DNA of 52,664 nt. It comes from Candidatus Parepulonipiscium sp. PG-Nun2H_MBin03. GTDB taxonomy: Bacteria > Bacillota > Clostridia > Lachnospirales > Cellulosilyticaceae. The position numbers and the translations under genes were made by a program. Shown here piece by piece: positions 25,131 through 34,007 of the stretch. The stretch spans positions 1 to 52,664 of the forward strand of contig MDJN01000171.1 in assembly GCA_001995005.1 (NCBI GenBank), written 5' to 3'. A model generated the notes under the pieces. That model saw only the letters and a program-made list of their open reading frames with translations, had not been told where the DNA came from and did not search any database. The first letter of the stretch is position 1. The number at the start of each line of letters is the position of its first letter.

Positions 25131-26171
25131 TTATTCGTACACTACCTCTTCTTCATACATATCTTCATCTTCTATTTGGATGGCATCAAAGTTATAATGT
25201 GCTCTTACAGCTTGGTCTATTTCTTGCATAATTTCTGGATTATCTTCTAAATAAACTTTTGCATTTTCTCTGCCTTGGCCTAATCTTATATCACCATATG
25301 AATACCATGCACCACTTTTATTTACAATATCTATACTACTTGCTATATCTAGTATATCTCCTATTCTAGATATGCCTTCTCCATATATAATATCAAATTC
25401 TGCTTGCTTAAAAGGAGGAGCAATTTTATTTTTGACTACTTTAACTCTAGTTCTGCTACCAATAATGTCAGAAGCATTTTTTAATGTTTCTATCTTTCTA
25501 ATATCCAGCCTAATAGATGCATAAAATTTTAACGCTCGTCCTCCTGTAGTCGTTTCTGGACTCCCAAACATAACCCCAACTTTTTCACGCAATTGGTTTA
25601 TAAAAACTACTGTACAATTTGACTTATTAATAGCCCCAGTGAGTTTACGCAACGCTTGCGACATAAGTCTTGCGTGAAGACCCACATGAGAGTCTCCCAT
25701 ATTTCCATCTATCTCTGCTCGTGGAACAAGTGCTGCCACAGAGTCAATTACAATAATATCAATTGCATGCGAGCGTGCCATTGTTTCTGCAATTTCTAAG
25801 GCTTGTTCACCATTGTCTGGTTGTGATACATATAATTCATCTATATTTACACCTAGCTTTTGAGCATAGCTAGGGTCCAAGGCATGCTCAGCGTCTATAA
25901 ACGCTGCTATGCCTCCATTTTTTTGTACTTCTGCTATCATATGCAGTGTGACTGTTGTCTTACCTGAAGATTCAGGGCCAAATATCTCTATCACACGTCC
26001 TACCGGAATACCTCCTGCACCTAATGCAATATCCAAACTTAATGCACCTGTTGAAAATGTCGTTACTTTTGTATTCACAGCGTCTCCCAGTTTCATAATC
26101 GAACCTTTTCCAAAGCGTTTTTCAATTTTGGAAACAGCTTCTTCAACTGCTTTTAATGCTTCGTTATTCAT
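25131..26171 (-). CDS. recA: Recombinase RecA
   Basis: DNA strand-exchange ATPase and SOS co-protease. Walker A GPESSGKT at 65-72, Walker B IIVIDS, L1 and L2 loops in MGDSHVGLHARLMSQAL and GVMFGSPETTTGG, and an acidic C-terminal tail. Length 346 is normal. The ATG overlaps the cinA stop (ATGA) and GGAGGA is inside cinA, so cinA-recA-recX is one operon. I found no CGAAC-type LexA box upstream of recA or cinA. Confidence 0.98.
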   Translation of the reverse strand: MNNEALKAVEEAVSKIEKRFGKGSIMKLGDAVNTKVTTFSTGALSLDIALGAGGIPVGRVIEIFGPESSGKTTVTLHMIAEVQKNGGIAAFIDAEHALDPSYAQKLGVNIDELYVSQPDNGEQALEIAETMARSHAIDIIVIDSVAALVPRAEIDGNMGDSHVGLHARLMSQALRKLTGAINKSNCTVVFINQLREKVGVMFGSPETTTGGRALKFYASIRLDIRKIETLKNASDIIGSRTRVKVVKNKIAPPFKQAEFDIIYGEGISRIGDILDIASSIDIVNKSGAWYSYGDIRLGQGRENAKVYLEDNPEIMQEIDQAVRAHYNFDAIQIEDEDMYEEEVVYE

Positions 26172-27415
26172 AATTCCTCCTGAGTATTTTGTAAAATTTT
26201 TAATAAATTTTGTAATGCATATGCGGTTGCCAATTTTCTTATCTCATTTCTTGTGCCATATAAGTTTACCTTTATGCTAACGCATTTATGCTTTGTTGCA
26301 ATCCCTATATATATTAACCCAACTGGCTTTTCTGCTGTTTCCCCTGTTGGCCCGGCTATACCTGTTATGGAAATACCAATATCAGCACCTGTTTTTTTCA
26401 TAACTCCTAGTGCCATTTCATTTGCAACCTCATAACTTACAGCGCCAAAACTATCTAGGGTTTCTTTTTTTACTCCTAAAATATTAATTTTAGACTGATT
26501 GCTATATGTTATAAATCCTTCATTAAATATGTTTGATGCCCCATTATTATTTATTAGCCTTGAGGCAAGTAGCCCCCCTGTGCATGACTCTGCTGTACTT
26601 ATTGTCAGGCTTTTTTCTAATAAATATTCATACACCACTTCTTCAATCACTTTTTTAGTATCGCCAATTACATATTGTTTTAATCTAGTAGATATCTGAT
26701 TTTTATAATAATCTATATTTTTTTCTATAGTATCTTTGTCTGTGCCATACCCTTTAATTCTAATGCTAACATACCCTTCTCCTAAATATGGAGCAACTTC
26801 AACTTCTTCAAAAACGCCTAATAAGTCGTCTATCTCTGAAGCGATTTGGCTCTCTCCTATACCTAGCAGCCTAACTTCTTCTGTTATACATCTTTTGTCT
26901 AATTGCGGTACAATATGCTGCTCTATAAAATCATTAAACATAGGTTTTAATTCTCTAGGAGGCCCAGGAAATAGTGCTACCATATTGCCATCTGCTTCAA
27001 AAACGCATCCAGGGGCTGTTCCATTTCTATTTATTAATAAATGTGAACCTATAGGTAAATATATTTGCTTAAAATTGGTTTCTAACATCTCTTTTTGCAT
27101 TCTTCTAAAGAAGTCTTTAAGTTCATCTAACGCTTCTTTGTTTTTTTCCATCTCTAGATTGTAATATTCGCAAACCATCTCTTTTGTTAAATCATCTTTC
27201 GTAGGTCCTAATCCTCCGCATAGAATAATTGTGTCTACTCTGTTTTTTGCCACATCCAAGGCATTAAATATATCTTCTTTCCTGTCTCGTATAGATGTAT
27301 GATAGCATACTTCAGCACCATATTTTTCAAGTTCTCTTGCCATAAAACTAGCATTAGTATTTACGGTATATCCATATACCACTTCATTCCCAACTGCAAT
27401 TACTTCAATTTTCAT
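26168..27415 (-). CDS. cinA: CinA-like protein (ADP-ribose pyrophosphatase / NMN amidohydrolase)
   Basis: Two-domain CinA: the N-terminal molybdopterin-binding-like COG1058 domain (1-170, with CGGLGPTKDDLTKE near 66-79 and FPGPPREL) and the C-terminal PncC NMN deamidase domain (about 255-412, with STAESCTGGLLASRL and SITGIAGPTG). The family recycles NAD by-products and in some species assists competence. AAGGAT lies about 8 bases before the ATG. First gene of the cinA-recA-recX operon, a layout common in Firmicutes. Confidence 0.93.
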   Translation of the reverse strand: MKIEVIAVGNEVVYGYTVNTNASFMARELEKYGAEVCYHTSIRDRKEDIFNALDVAKNRVDTIILCGGLGPTKDDLTKEMVCEYYNLEMEKNKEALDELKDFFRRMQKEMLETNFKQIYLPIGSHLLINRNGTAPGCVFEADGNMVALFPGPPRELKPMFNDFIEQHIVPQLDKRCITEEVRLLGIGESQIASEIDDLLGVFEEVEVAPYLGEGYVSIRIKGYGTDKDTIEKNIDYYKNQISTRLKQYVIGDTKKVIEEVVYEYLLEKSLTISTAESCTGGLLASRLINNNGASNIFNEGFITYSNQSKINILGVKKETLDSFGAVSYEVANEMALGVMKKTGADIGISITGIAGPTGETAEKPVGLIYIGIATKHKCVSIKVNLYGTRNEIRKLATAYALQNLLKILQNTQEEL

Positions 27416-27439
27416 TAATGATATCCTTCTCTCTCACAA

Positions 27440-27465
27440 ATATTAAAAGCTCCTTTAAAAGGAGC
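27440..27465 (-). terminator. Terminator of the hlyD-like to rluD operon
   Basis: Minus-strand stem GCTCC-TTTTAAA-GGAGC followed by TTTTAATATTTG, 33 bases after the rluD stop. Confidence 0.75.
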
Positions 27466-27497
27466 AATACTGCAGATAATAATCTTATATTATTTTA

Positions 27498-28412
27498 TTA
27501 TATTTTCTGTAATTTTTCAATGACTTTAGTAAATTCTTCCGGTAATCCATTTTCAAAATACATCTCATTTTTAGTACTAGGGTGAGTAAATCCTAATACT
27601 TTTGCATGGAGTTGTTGCGTCTTCAAATTAAATATATGCTTCGACCTGCCATATACGGGGTCCCCCAATAGCGGATATCCTATACTTGTCATATGCACTC
27701 TTATTTGGTGCGTTCTACCCGTATAAAGTGTAAGTTCCACATAAGTAGCATTTTTAAATCTTTCTATTACCTTGCACTCTGTTATTGCTCTTTTACCATT
27801 TTCCATAACCGCCATTTTTTTTCTATCATGTGGATGCCGTGCAATTGGCTTATCAATTTTTACATAGTCTTCTTTAACCACGCCGTAAACCAATGCGTGG
27901 TATTTTCGTATTATGTTATGCTCTTTTAATAAATCAGATAAAAATACATGTGCATTATCGTTTTTAGCCACCATCATAAGTCCTGTTGTATCTTTATCAA
28001 TTCGGTGCACAATGCCAGGTCTAATCTTACCATTTATACCAGATAAGCTATCCTTGCAATGATATAATAGTGCATTTACTAAAGTATCATTTGTATGTCC
28101 GTTAGCAGGGTGAACCACCATCCCTTTAGGCTTATTTATAATAATTATGTCTTCATCTTCATATACAATGTCAATAGGTATATCTTGTGCTAATACATCT
28201 ATTTCTGTAGGTTCTTCTAAGATAAGCTCAATAGCATCGCCATATTTTATAATAAACCGAGCCGGAACCACCTTGCTGTTTACATATACATTTCCCTGTT
28301 GTATCTGCTTCTGTATAAATGAGCGTGTGTATTCTCTAAATTTATTACTAATAAATTTATCTACTCTTTGCTCTATTTTATCTTCTACTTTTAAAACTAA
28401 CTTTGTATCCAA
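27498..28412 (-). CDS. rluD: Large-subunit rRNA pseudouridine synthase RluD type
   Basis: RluA-family synthase with an N-terminal S4 RNA-binding domain (about 15-70) and catalytic D139 in HRIDKDTTGLM; the TGRTHQIRVH motif follows. RluD-type enzymes modify the helix 69 loop of 23S rRNA, but RluA/C-type targets are possible. Length 304 is normal. It starts with TTG at 28412, three bases after the lspA stop, with GAAGGG just before; no ATG is better placed. Last gene of its operon. Confidence 0.92.
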   Translation of the reverse strand: MDTKLVLKVEDKIEQRVDKFISNKFREYTRSFIQKQIQQGNVYVNSKVVPARFIIKYGDAIELILEEPTEIDVLAQDIPIDIVYEDEDIIIINKPKGMVVHPANGHTNDTLVNALLYHCKDSLSGINGKIRPGIVHRIDKDTTGLMMVAKNDNAHVFLSDLLKEHNIIRKYHALVYGVVKEDYVKIDKPIARHPHDRKKMAVMENGKRAITECKVIERFKNATYVELTLYTGRTHQIRVHMTSIGYPLLGDPVYGRSKHIFNLKTQQLHAKVLGFTHPSTKNEMYFENGLPEEFTKVIEKLQKI

Positions 28413-28415
28413 TTT

Positions 28416-28895
28416 CTACCCTTCTATCGCCTTATCTTTTTTCGGTAAATCTTCCAATATCATAACTATCATAAAAATTATTGTGCCTGTTACAACGCAT
28501 ATATCAGCTACATTAAATACCGGAAAGTCTATTAATATAAAATAAAACATATCCACTACATATCCTAGAAATACTCTATCAATTAAATTTCCAATAGCAC
28601 CACTCATAATTAATGTAAGTGAAACTTTATATATTTTTTGTGTTTTAGTATCAGGGATTTTTCGCCAATATACTAATATTGCTCCTATTACTACTATAGT
28701 TACAATTATAAAAAACCATTGCATATTTTGCATCATACCAAAGGCTGCTCCTCTGTTTTCTACATATGCTAAATGGAATACTTGCGGCCAAATTTCTATT
28801 TCTTGCACTTGTTTCAATGTAACACTTGCCCAGTTTTTTGATATTTGGTCTATTCCTACTAGTACTATACCTAAGATGATTAATATATATTCCAT
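28416..28895 (-). CDS. lspA: Lipoprotein signal peptidase
   Basis: Signal peptidase II, an integral membrane aspartyl protease that removes signal peptides from prolipoproteins. Four membrane helices are visible. The catalytic Asp pair is D115 (GYVVD) and D131 (FNVAD), with the NRGAAFG block at 47-53 and GNLIDR at 102-107. Length 159 is normal. GAGGTGAG precedes the ATG. It sits between divIVA and rluD, as in B. subtilis. Confidence 0.96.
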   Translation of the reverse strand: MEYILIILGIVLVGIDQISKNWASVTLKQVQEIEIWPQVFHLAYVENRGAAFGMMQNMQWFFIIVTIVVIGAILVYWRKIPDTKTQKIYKVSLTLIMSGAIGNLIDRVFLGYVVDMFYFILIDFPVFNVADICVVTGTIIFMIVMILEDLPKKDKAIEG

Positions 28896-28910
28896 TTCTC
28901 ACCTCATATC

Positions 28911-29636
28911 TTATGATATCTCTATATCTAGTTCATTCATCGCATCATTTATTAAAGTGTTTATATCTCCTGCTACTTTTTTTACTTCCATCTCATCATA
29001 AGGCACTTCCTCTAATTTATTATTAGTGATAAAAGAAGCTTCTTCATAGACAGTATCTGTACTTTCTTTTTCCTCATCGCAATTATCCCAAGCCATAGTT
29101 TTAATACGTTCTTCTATCTTAGTAATTTCACTATCGTTTTGTACCTTAGTTAACTGCTCTGAAATATGTGTCATAGCTTTTTCTTTAAATTCTTTATATA
29201 TATGTGTAACCTTAATTAGCTCTTCTTTACTGCGTTGCAAAGATTCTAAACTGGCCTCTTTTATAATTTTTTCTTTTTTGTAGGCTTCTTCTAATAATGT
29301 GCTTGCAGTAGTTTCTGCCTCATCTTTAATTTGTTTTGCTTCTTCTATTGCCATATCAATCATAGTTTTAGATTGCTCCGTAGCCGTATCTTTTGTTTCT
29401 TGTGCAACTTTTTCTGCCGAAACTAAAGCATTTTGTATAGTCTGCTCCATACTTTTATAATATTGTAACGAATCACTTAAATTTAGTGCATGTATTTTTG
29501 CGTCTTTTACTTCTTGGTCCATGGTGTCCATAATCTTTATAACTTCTGCAAAAAAATTATCCACCTCTTCTATATTATATCCTCTTAAGGTAGTTTTTTT
29601 AAATTCTTTACCTTTTATATCTTCTATTGTCAACAA
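28911..29636 (-). CDS. divIVA: DivIVA cell division / polarity protein
   Basis: Coiled-coil protein that binds negatively curved membrane at septa and poles. The N-terminal lipid-binding module reads LTIEDIKGKEFKKTTLRGYNIEEVDNF, followed by long coiled coils (about 30-70 and 75-170) and a variable acidic tail. I moved the start to the TTG at 29636: GGGAG lies about 8 bases upstream and the N-terminus then reads M-L-T-I-E-D-I as in homologues; the GTG at 29645 overlaps that site. 241 residues, longer than the 164 of B. subtilis. Confidence 0.92.
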   Translation of the reverse strand: MLTIEDIKGKEFKKTTLRGYNIEEVDNFFAEVIKIMDTMDQEVKDAKIHALNLSDSLQYYKSMEQTIQNALVSAEKVAQETKDTATEQSKTMIDMAIEEAKQIKDEAETTASTLLEEAYKKEKIIKEASLESLQRSKEELIKVTHIYKEFKEKAMTHISEQLTKVQNDSEITKIEERIKTMAWDNCDEEKESTDTVYEEASFITNNKLEEVPYDEMEVKKVAGDINTLINDAMNELDIEIS

Positions 29637-29653
29637 GTAATACACTCCCTTTT

Positions 29654-30430
29654 TTACATATATTTATGCACTTTCACATAAAGTCTATTTTTTCGGCTAA
29701 CTCCTATAACTTCGACTAACTTTATTTTTCCATAACCTTTAAGAGAAATTGTCTCTTCGACTTCTAAATTATATGACTTATTTATTATGACTCCTTTGCT
29801 TTTTGCTCTGTCTTGATTGATCAGCTTAGAACACTCACTTCTTGATATCCCAAAACCTAAACTTAAAATGCTATCTAAGCGAAGTGAGGACACTGTTCCG
29901 GTTATTTCCTTAAAATTTGGCGGTGGCACAATCACTTCACTTAATTTTACTAAGGAGACTTCTATTTTACTATACCTTCCTACATGAGTTAAATTCCATC
30001 TAATATAATCGGATATCTCTGGCTCACAAAATATATATGCTATAAACTGGTTAATTATAATATCGCCTATTTTACTGCGTTCTATACCAAGACCTAAAAT
30101 ACTGCCCAAATAATCTCTATGCGTCAGTGGTTTTCCGATACCTGTTTTTACCTCAACTTTCAATGTTGCTATCGGCGGTTGGTATATCTGTGGATACGGA
30201 AAAAAACTTACTACAGAGCGTGTTGCTTCTTTGTATCCACCTATAATTTCATAGTTACTATTAAATTTTCCTTTTACATATTTTTTTAAAACACTCTCTA
30301 TCCAATCAGTTTCATAAAAATTGGTCGATATCTGTCTATGTTGGTTATATGCTTTATCATCATATTCTAATATAGTCTTTAAAAATAATTTTTCTTTTTC
30401 ATCTGTTACAATAACCCATTGTATATGCAT
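29654..30430 (-). CDS. ylmH: YlmH, S4-domain RNA-binding protein
   Basis: 258-residue YlmH family protein. The middle carries LTHRDYLGSILGLGIERSKIGDI (103-125) and the C-terminal third is an S4 domain (about 180-258). YlmH is linked to division clusters by position and has been connected with ribosome-associated quality control in B. subtilis. AAGGAG precedes the ATG, one base after the sepF stop. The ylmG gene that often lies between sepF and ylmH is missing here. Confidence 0.9.
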   Translation of the reverse strand: MHIQWVIVTDEKEKLFLKTILEYDDKAYNQHRQISTNFYETDWIESVLKKYVKGKFNSNYEIIGGYKEATRSVVSFFPYPQIYQPPIATLKVEVKTGIGKPLTHRDYLGSILGLGIERSKIGDIIINQFIAYIFCEPEISDYIRWNLTHVGRYSKIEVSLVKLSEVIVPPPNFKEITGTVSSLRLDSILSLGFGISRSECSKLINQDRAKSKGVIINKSYNLEVEETISLKGYGKIKLVEVIGVSRKNRLYVKVHKYM

Positions 30431-30431
30431 A

Positions 30432-30830
30432 TTACTCCTTATTAAGTTTAATGTGCTCTGGTAACATTACGTAAATTTTTGGTGTCAATAACTCAACAGT
30501 ACCATCAAGAGCAAAACTCACTCCAGACAAATAATCTAGTGCTCGTTGTATCTCAGGATCAGATAATTTTTCCATATTTACTATTATGGCTCTTTTGTTT
30601 TTAATATACTTTGCAATTTCTCCTGTAACATTATATTCTGCCATAGTAATGCTTAGGATCTCTTGCCTTGTTAGCGTTTGTTGTAATTTATTAGCTGGCA
30701 TAACCGGCTTTACAATCTGGGGAGTCGGTGTAGCTACAGTTTGTGAAACAATTTTTGGTTCCTCTTCGTACTCTTCATCCTCATACATATCGTCATAGTT
30801 CCCCCTGAAATTTTTCAAAAAATCAATCAT
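30432..30830 (-). CDS. sepF: SepF cell division protein
   Basis: FtsZ-ring anchoring protein: N-terminal amphipathic membrane-binding helix (MIDFLKNFRG), a variable acidic and Pro/Thr linker (14-50), and the C-terminal SepF domain with RAIIVNMEKLSDPEIQRALD. I chose the ATG at 30830 because AAGGTGAG lies just upstream and the amphipathic helix then starts the protein; a longer reading from 30866 overlaps yggS. 132 residues. Confidence 0.93.
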   Translation of the reverse strand: MIDFLKNFRGNYDDMYEDEEYEEEPKIVSQTVATPTPQIVKPVMPANKLQQTLTRQEILSITMAEYNVTGEIAKYIKNKRAIIVNMEKLSDPEIQRALDYLSGVSFALDGTVELLTPKIYVMLPEHIKLNKE

Positions 30831-30849
30831 GTATCTCACCTTCTTTTCT

Positions 30850-31506
30850 CTATTGTCTGTTACCAAATATAAATGAACCTACTCTAATGCAGTTTGACCC
30901 ACATTTTATAGCTACAGCAAAGTCACCGCTCATTCCCATAGATAAAATATCCATATTTACATTATCTCTTTTTTGTTTACTAATGTCAATAAATATTTCA
31001 TAAAGTCTGGTAAAAATATCTTTATTTTCCTCTGCATTTTTAACAAATGGTGCTACTGTCATCAGACCTTTTACATTAACTTTTTGCAATTGTTGGACAT
31101 ATTCTAGTGCATCCTCAATTTCTTCTACATAAAACCCATATTTGCTCTCTTCCCTCGCCACATTAATTTGCAACAAAACGTCTACGGTAATATTCTTTTT
31201 AATAGCTTGCCTTTCTAATTCAGCCAATAATTTAATACTGTCGACTGAATGGATTAATTTCACTTTATCAATTATATACTTAACTTTATTAGTTTGCAGA
31301 TGGCCAATTAAGTGCCAATTAATAGGCAAAGATGTACTCTCAATTTTTTCAAGTAATTCTTGTACCTTATTTTCACCAAAATCCGTTAAACCGTACTTAT
31401 ATGCCTCTTCAATTGCAGATATAGGGTAAGTTTTTGATACTGCTACTAATAAAATATCTGTTCTACCATCTAGTTGTTTTTTTAGTTCTATAATTTTTTC
31501 CTGCAC
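30850..31506 (-). CDS. yggS: YggS-type PLP homeostasis protein
   Basis: PLP-binding alanine-racemase-fold protein without racemase activity that controls free PLP and amino acid pools (YlmE in B. subtilis). PLP lysine is K25 in VAVSKTYP; NWHLIGHLQTNK, SMGMSGDF and VGSFIFG are family blocks. 218 residues. AAGGAG is present before the ATG. It follows the HlyD-like gene after 55 bases and precedes sepF, the usual clostridial order. Confidence 0.94.
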   Translation of the reverse strand: MQEKIIELKKQLDGRTDILLVAVSKTYPISAIEEAYKYGLTDFGENKVQELLEKIESTSLPINWHLIGHLQTNKVKYIIDKVKLIHSVDSIKLLAELERQAIKKNITVDVLLQINVAREESKYGFYVEEIEDALEYVQQLQKVNVKGLMTVAPFVKNAEENKDIFTRLYEIFIDISKQKRDNVNMDILSMGMSGDFAVAIKCGSNCIRVGSFIFGNRQ

Positions 31507-31561
31507 GTATTTCTCTCCTTAAAAAATTTGTTGTGATTTGCCTACCAAATAGAGATTAATC

Positions 31562-33226
31562 CTAATTTTGTATATTAAAATTTTTTACTAAATCGTTTTC
31601 ATTTATTCCCTTTGGATTTGATATAATTTGGTCTTTTTGTTGCAATGCAGTGTTACTATCCATAGATAATATTGCATATTCATCGTTTTGTACTATTGGG
31701 TTAACCTTTTTAAAATTAGCATATCCTCCATTTATTGCATACACCCCTTGTACAATAACTAACTCTGTTATTTCAAAAGTTTCGTTTGTTTCAATATTTA
31801 CTAAAATATCTTTTAGTTTAACAGTATTTGCAGTTTCTAAATTTTGTTCTATGCCTCTGTAATCATCTTGTGTAAGATAAGTTGTTATCTCAACAAATGT
31901 AGTATCCTCTCCTTGTTGCACATATACACCATTTTTACCATTTTCTTTGAAAATATATGAATTTGGTATCATAATTATCATCTTTTCTACAATAGATTGT
32001 AATGGAATTTTAAGCCCTGTTGCTGCTTCTTTTCCTATAGAAAATTCTATTTTTCTTAATGATAAAAACTCCAATAAGTTAGTATCTACTTTAAATACTA
32101 GTCTAGTTCTATCTTCTATGTCAACTTTTTCAGTTAACATTGCACGTAGTATATTTTCCCCAACTACATGTAATTCATACTCATCATTTACTGTATACTC
32201 CAATGCTGTGTCCACAAAGCAAACTATCTCAAACGTATACCCTGTAACTATTCTGTATATAGGTTCATTAATTGTAGCTATATCACTCATTTTAGTAGAA
32301 ACACTTGTGTTATTAATGATATTTTTATACGTTTCATAATCCATCTCACTGCTTATCTGCTCATACCCATCTGTTTTGTAGGAGATTATCCCATTTACGT
32401 CTGAAGTAATGCTATTTTCATTCTTTTTTATTTCAGTTGTCAGTCCAACTCTTTCATTACTAATATCTTCAACTACTGTATCTTGTGCATAATAATTTCC
32501 TTTTTGGTTTATTTTTACTTCTATTTCTTTTCGCATTTCATAAATGTCTTCTGTCCCTATGTTATATTGTTTCTTATAATATGTGTTTACTATACTAGAT
32601 ATATCACTTGATATAGTTGCAATTTCAGGAGCATAACTAGACATTTCGATACGATTACTTTGAATATTAAAAAGATTTGTGTTAACTTCTTTTAATTCAT
32701 CTTCATACATATTGGCTAGATTAGTATCTGAAACTACAGCTATTTGCCCCCCTTGTTTTACCATTTGTCCTTCTTGAATAATATACGTTATGTCTCCTAG
32801 GAATGGGCTAGTATAAAGTTGTTCCGAGCGTATAACCACTCCTTCTAATATTTTACTATTATCAATCGAGCCTATCGCTACTTCTTGATATGATAGAGCT
32901 TGTACTGAATTTAATTGCATAAATAAAGCTATAGCTAATATTATAACTAGCATAAATAGTATGCTAGTTGTAATAAATTTTCTATTTGCCGTTTTTCTTC
33001 TTTTATTATAATAATAAGTACTATTTCTAATAGCAGTTGTTTGAGTTGTTGTAGTTTTTTTTGGGTTACTCTTTTTATTATTTTTATTATATGTACTGGT
33101 TGGTTTCTTACTTTGTTGCTGAGACTTAAATATCGTGTTATTTTTTTGCCTTCTATATTCTTCTAGATTTACAGTTTTCGCACTAGCGGGTACGTGTTTA
33201 CGAGTCTTTTTTTTATCCTTAGCCAT
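31562..33226 (-). CDS. HlyD-like membrane-fusion protein of the division operon
   Basis: About 554 residues: a basic, Asn/Lys/Thr-rich cytoplasmic N-terminus (1-85), one membrane helix (about 87-108), then an extracytoplasmic region with a lipoyl/barrel-sandwich pattern (GDITYIIQEGQMVKQGGQIAVV near 143-164) and a matching C-terminal half. This is the single-pass HlyD-domain protein often found before yggS-sepF in clostridia; its transport or septal role is unknown. I chose the ATG at 33226 (MAKDKKK) because AGGTGAT lies 5 bases upstream. First gene of the operon. No ABC transporter is adjacent. Confidence 0.82.
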   Translation of the reverse strand: MAKDKKKTRKHVPASAKTVNLEEYRRQKNNTIFKSQQQSKKPTSTYNKNNKKSNPKKTTTTQTTAIRNSTYYYNKRRKTANRKFITTSILFMLVIILAIALFMQLNSVQALSYQEVAIGSIDNSKILEGVVIRSEQLYTSPFLGDITYIIQEGQMVKQGGQIAVVSDTNLANMYEDELKEVNTNLFNIQSNRIEMSSYAPEIATISSDISSIVNTYYKKQYNIGTEDIYEMRKEIEVKINQKGNYYAQDTVVEDISNERVGLTTEIKKNENSITSDVNGIISYKTDGYEQISSEMDYETYKNIINNTSVSTKMSDIATINEPIYRIVTGYTFEIVCFVDTALEYTVNDEYELHVVGENILRAMLTEKVDIEDRTRLVFKVDTNLLEFLSLRKIEFSIGKEAATGLKIPLQSIVEKMIIMIPNSYIFKENGKNGVYVQQGEDTTFVEITTYLTQDDYRGIEQNLETANTVKLKDILVNIETNETFEITELVIVQGVYAINGGYANFKKVNPIVQNDEYAILSMDSNTALQQKDQIISNPKGINENDLVKNFNIQN

Positions 33227-33261
33227 TTTTATCACCTACTCTAATTTTTTCCGACAAAATT

Positions 33262-33290
33262 AGTGTAACATTTTTTTTGTATTTAGTCAA
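33262..33290 (-). promoter_or_regulatory. Sigma-A promoter of the hlyD-like to rluD operon
   Basis: Minus strand TTGACT (33285-33290), 17-base spacer, TACACT (33262-33267). It begins four bases after the phoU terminator. Confidence 0.8.
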
Positions 33291-33293
33291 CTC

Positions 33294-33329
33294 AAAAACT
33301 CATAAGCGACTACCAGCTTATGAGTTTTT
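33294..33329 (-). terminator. Terminator of pstB-phoU
   Basis: 14-base-pair stem AAAAACTCATAAGC/GCTTATGAGTTTTT with an 8-base loop and flanking A- and T-runs; it follows the phoU stop directly. Confidence 0.9.
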
Positions 33330-33332
33330 GAT

Positions 33333-33989
33333 CTATATATATTCACCAGTTAAGTTGTATATCATCCATTCAGATATATTAGTAATATGGTCAGCTATCC
33401 TTTCTAAGTATTTGATAATCATAATATACTGTGGTCCTACGCTTATAAAATTAGTATTCTCTTGCATATACTCAATTAATTCTTTCCAGATTTGTGTAAA
33501 TTTATCATCAATTGTATCGTCATATTCACAAACTTCTCTTAATGTATCAATGTCTTTTTGCTTAGAAGCTTCTAAGGTGCGTGAAAGCATATCACTCACA
33601 CTTTGCATCATTTTATTAGTGTGCCTTTTGAATGCATCCTTTTCAGTATAAGGTGCATCTTTAATTTTTAAGTAATAACTGCAAATATCTTGGCATTGAT
33701 CTGAAATTCTTTCCATATCAGTTATTATTTTGATAACTGACATAATAAGTCGTAAATCCTTTGCTATTGGCTGCTCTTTTGTAATAAGTAATACGCATTT
33801 ACGTTGGATTTCTAATTCTAAATCATCAACTTTCTTTTCTCCTTCTACTACTTTTTCAACAAGACTGGTGTTATTGTTTATTAATACTTCGAGGGTATTA
33901 TCTAAAATTTCTTCAATTTCCATGCCCATGTCCGCCATTGAGTAGCGTAAATCTTGTAATTCATTCATAAAATTCACTCGTGATTTCAT
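33333..33989 (-). CDS. phoU: PhoU, phosphate signalling protein
   Basis: Two three-helix bundles with metal-binding acidic motifs: EGEKKVDDLE (about 49-58), ERISDQCQDI (about 93-102) and ERIADHITNI (about 196-205). PhoU links the Pst transporter to the PhoR/PhoP two-component system and limits phosphate uptake. 218 residues, normal. AGGGGA precedes the ATG. It lies 18 bases after pstB in the same operon, and the usual order pstB-phoU is kept, but pstS, pstC and pstA are absent upstream. Confidence 0.95.
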   Translation of the reverse strand: MKSRVNFMNELQDLRYSMADMGMEIEEILDNTLEVLINNNTSLVEKVVEGEKKVDDLELEIQRKCVLLITKEQPIAKDLRLIMSVIKIITDMERISDQCQDICSYYLKIKDAPYTEKDAFKRHTNKMMQSVSDMLSRTLEASKQKDIDTLREVCEYDDTIDDKFTQIWKELIEYMQENTNFISVGPQYIMIIKYLERIADHITNISEWMIYNLTGEYI

Positions 33990-34007
33990 ACTATTCCCCT
34001 ATCTTTA

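Noticed and set aside
26169..27498. Possible SOS (LexA) box for cinA-recA
   Set aside because: No CGAAC N4 GTTCG-like sequence was seen upstream of cinA or recA.
28651..28902. 83-codon minus-strand frame overlapping lspA
   Set aside because: Same-strand shadow in another frame; lspA has all catalytic residues.
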